Source: Clostridiales bacterium (GTDB taxonomy: Bacteria; Bacillota; Clostridia; Peptostreptococcales; JAAYPU01). From it: 5,286 nucleotides of DNA. Shown in pieces: positions 5,263-5,286 of this stretch. How positions within the stretch are numbered: the stretch's first letter is position 1; the number at the start of each line of letters is the position of its first letter. The translations under genes and the position numbers were made by a program. A model generated the notes under the pieces. That model had not been told where the DNA came from. It was given only the letters and a program-made list of their open reading frames with translations, and did not search any database. Where the stretch lies: positions 1-5,286 of the forward strand of contig JAAYPU010000291.1 of assembly GCA_012519645.1 (NCBI GenBank), written 5' to 3'.

Positions 5263-5286
5263 GGAAATTTCAATTATGAAATTTCC
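5263..5286 (+). terminator. Perfect 9-bp hairpin at the right edge, possible terminator
   Basis: GGAAATTTC (5263-5271), loop AATTAT, GAAATTTCC (5278-5286) pair perfectly; two further G residues (5261-5262) could extend the stem if CC follows outside the window. It begins 51 bp after the regulator stop codon. Whether a T tract follows cannot be seen, so it may be a terminator, an operator or the arm of a repeat. Confidence 0.4.

Overview
The window is AT-rich (roughly one third G+C by eye), with Bacillota-style ribosome binding sites, AT-rich intergenic DNA and gene families typical of low-GC Firmicutes. It reads as chromosomal DNA of a Clostridia-like bacterium; genus cannot be fixed from sequence alone. 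There are five protein genes, one cut by the window edge. No tRNA, rRNA, CRISPR array, transposase, phage gene or toxin-antitoxin pair was found.

Left part, minus strand (1-1152): a flavodoxin-fold FMN protein with a four-cysteine CX2CX2CX5C motif is followed by a DUF1836 putative DNA-binding protein whose C-terminus runs off the left edge. The DUF1836 gene has its own textbook sigma-A promoter (TTGACA, 17 bp, TATAAT) with a perfect 10-bp palindrome over the expected start point. The DNA at 1153-1318 separates these genes from the rightward genes.

Middle, plus strand (1319-3454): an RlmL/YpsC-type THUMP-domain 23S rRNA guanine-N2 methyltransferase, then a Cof-type HAD phosphatase. The DNA between them (2484-2618) looks like a small non-coding repeat element. 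It has imperfect terminal inverted repeats, a strong 10-bp hairpin that may end the methyltransferase transcript, a heptanucleotide tandem array, and a TATAAT box that may serve the HAD gene. One arm of the element is open in frame with the HAD gene and invites a false upstream start.

Right part, plus strand (3455-5286): an intergenic region with a minus-strand match to the conserved 3' end of the FMN riboswitch, without its 5' half. Then comes a 528-residue PucR/CdaR-type transcription regulator behind an extended -10 promoter, and finally a perfect 9-bp hairpin at the right edge.

The genes do not form an obvious pathway. They look like housekeeping and small regulatory units in separate transcripts. 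The least ordinary points are the orphan FMN-riboswitch fragment, the repeat element between the methyltransferase and HAD genes, and the palindrome over the DUF1836 start point. I see no clear sign of a new multi-gene system.
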